Assembly: GCA_934359535.1 (NCBI GenBank) | Contig: CAKRLN010000023.1 | Span: 1-15,802, forward strand | From: an uncultured Lachnospiraceae bacterium | GTDB lineage: Bacteria > Bacillota > Clostridia > Lachnospirales > Lachnospiraceae | Direction of reading: 5' to 3' | DNA: 15,802 nt | In this document: one piece after another, positions 14,511 through 15,802 of the stretch | Layout: each line of letters starts with the position of its first letter | Position numbering within the stretch: the stretch's first letter is position 1 | The notes under the pieces: generated by a model | What the model saw: only the letters and a program-made list of their open reading frames with translations | What the model was told of the DNA's origin: nothing | Database searches by the model: none | Translations under genes and position numbers: made by a program

Positions 14511-15802
14511 ATGAAAAGAGATCCGTTTGATTCCCTGGATGAGAAGAAGTTTGATGGAAAAAAGCTTGTGAGTGGCATTGTCATCGCGGTAGTTGTGATC
14601 GCAGTTCTTGCTGTGTTACTTTTTGCATGGCGAAACCAGCAGAAAAAGCATGCCGGAGACGGCGGGGGACAGACCGCTGGAACAGAAAGCACATCGGAGC
14701 AGAATACAGCTTCCGGTGAGAATGAAGCAGATCCGTTTGATCCACAGAACGGAACGATGGGAAGCGGAGACGGTGTTGCTGTCGATGAAAAGACGCTCCT
14801 TTCTGCAAGTACAGTTGCGGAAACGGAACAGGTAACACTTGGCATTGATGTGGCAAAATATCAGGGGACGATCGACTGGAGCAGCGTTGCTTCTTCTGGA
14901 ATTGATTTTGCCATGATCCGTGTTGGCTACCGGACCCAGAAGACCGGGGAGCTTTGCGTGGATACCAATGCCCGCTACAACATGCAGGAAGCACAGGCAA
15001 ACGGAATTAAGGTTGGCGTGTATTTCTTCTCCTCCGCAGTGAGTGAGGCAGAGGCAGTGGAAGAGGCAGACTGGGTAGCAGAATATATTTCCAAATATCA
15101 GATCACCTATCCGGTTGCCTTTGACTGTGAGGGTTACAAGGATGCAGACAGCAGACAGAATGGCTTAAGCCGGGAAGAACGGACAAGACTCGCCGCAGCA
15201 TTTTTACAGGAAATCTATAATAAGGGTTATACGCCAATGTTCTATGCTGGTATGAATGAGCTTTCAGCTGGTGCGGACTGGGATACAGAAACGCTCGAGA
15301 GCAGTTATAAGATCTGGGTTTCCCAGTATCCGGAAGCACCGTATCCGGAGACAGCGGCATCAGCCTACTCCGGGACACATGCGATGTGGCAGTATACAAA
15401 TCAGGGAACCGTCTCCGGGATCAAAGGGAAGGTTGATTTAAATGTTGCATATTTTGGTTATGAAGGAACCGAGGGTGCAAAAAGTGAGGGGGCACCGGAA
15501 AATGCATCCGCAGATCCGGAGGCTTCCATGAATTTTACGGATGTCGATGAGACGGTGACCGCTAAGGTATCCGCAAATTTAAGGGATATCCCAAGTCAGG
15601 ATACCGACAGCACGGTAAAAGCAACCTTAAATAATGGCGATACAGCGCAGCGAACCGGAGTTAGTGACAGCGGCTGGTCGAGACTCGTCTATAATGGTTC
15701 GACCTATTATGCAGTTTCCAGTTATCTGACAACGGATTTAAGCTATGCGGCCACATCCCAGGATGGAAGCGGCAGTGGAGATGGTTTAAAAACAAGATTT
15801 AC
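14511..15802 (+). CDS. Membrane-anchored GH25 muramidase with SH3-like domain (3' end outside window)
   Basis: Open from ATG 14511 to the window edge (430 codons, no stop). Residues 1-18 are charged and cytoplasmic, 19-39 form a membrane anchor, and 40-105 are a Gly/Ser/Thr/Glu-rich linker. The GH25 lysozyme domain spans about 108-316, starting at LGIDVAKYQGTIDW (110-123) with Asp113, the catalytic pair Asp205/Glu207 in FDCEGY, and WQYTNQGTVSGIKGKVDLN (293-311). Bacterial SH3-like sequence follows (about 346-406: VTAKVSANLRDIP...GWSRLVYNG...YAVSSYL), then a Ser/Gly linker that may lead to another repeat. It should cleave the beta-1,4 MurNAc-GlcNAc bond of peptidoglycan outside the membrane, probably in cell-wall remodelling. 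A DPFD tetrapeptide occurs at 4-7 and 74-77. GGAAAGGAGA (14491-14500) precedes the start by 10 bases. Confidence 0.93.
   Translation, partial: MKRDPFDSLDEKKFDGKKLVSGIVIAVVVIAVLAVLLFAWRNQQKKHAGDGGGQTAGTESTSEQNTASGENEADPFDPQNGTMGSGDGVAVDEKTLLSASTVAETEQVTLGIDVAKYQGTIDWSSVASSGIDFAMIRVGYRTQKTGELCVDTNARYNMQEAQANGIKVGVYFFSSAVSEAEAVEEADWVAEYISKYQITYPVAFDCEGYKDADSRQNGLSREERTRLAAAFLQEIYNKGYTPMFYAGMNELSAGADWDTETLESSYKIWVSQYPEAPYPETAASAYSGTHAMWQYTNQGTVSGIKGKVDLNVAYFGYEGTEGAKSEGAPENASADPEASMNFTDVDETVTAKVSANLRDIPSQDTDSTVKATLNNGDTAQRTGVSDSGWSRLVYNGSTYYAVSSYLTTDLSYAATSQDGSGSGDGLKTRF

Overview
The window looks like chromosomal DNA from a gut-type Clostridia bacterium, most likely Lachnospiraceae (Roseburia/Agathobacter/Eubacterium-like). 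The support is indirect: strong AGGAGG-type ribosome sites, near-consensus TTGACA/TATAAT promoters, DUF3793 and DUF2225 proteins, a very large fused 2-hydroxyacyl-CoA dehydratase activase, and a membrane-anchored GH25 lysozyme. Gene density is normal. No tRNA, rRNA, CRISPR array, transposase or phage gene was seen.

Layout. (1) 1-1990, plus strand: the 3' part of a YdiB-type quinate/shikimate dehydrogenase, then an MFS transporter resembling E. coli YdiM/YdiN, closed by a terminator. (2) 2209-3570, plus: a lone permease of the NCS2/SulP fold, preceded by a 12-bp hairpin and followed by its own terminator. (3) 3671-4777, plus: an excellent promoter with a palindrome at the predicted start of transcription, driving a DUF3793 protein translationally coupled (ATGA overlap) to a short-chain flavodoxin. 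A perfect 11-bp bidirectional terminator separates this unit from the convergent next gene. (4) 4941-9200, minus: a 1419-residue protein with two tandem BadF/HgdC-type ATPase domains fused to DUF2229 and a dehydratase-like C-terminal region. (5) 9201-9679: a 479-base divergent intergenic region holding a minus-strand promoter for the activase, a plus-strand consensus promoter, and an unusual, highly structured element (about 9426-9660) with an 11-bp inverted repeat flanked by 13-bp direct repeats. (6) 9680-11748, plus: a rhomboid-like membrane protein with a C-terminal zinc-ribbon-like module, and a BMP-family solute-binding protein whose lipobox cysteine reads as serine. (7) 11751-13569, plus: a consensus promoter, glnS, and a terminator. 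(8) 13548 to the end, plus: a promoter interlocked with the glnS terminator, a DUF2225 zinc protein, and a membrane-anchored GH25 muramidase with an SH3-like domain, cut by the window edge.

How the genes fit together. The first pair probably imports and oxidises or reduces quinate/shikimate-type compounds. DUF3793-flavodoxin looks like a low-iron electron-transfer unit. The giant activase is an ATP-driven low-potential electron donor or reductase of unknown substrate and might use flavodoxin, but no dehydratase subunits lie beside it. The remaining genes (glnS, DUF2225, lysozyme) are housekeeping or cell-wall functions. The features most worth following up are the structured element at 9426-9660, the duplicated iron-sulfur cysteine pairs in the fused activase, and the palindrome at the DUF3793-flavodoxin promoter.
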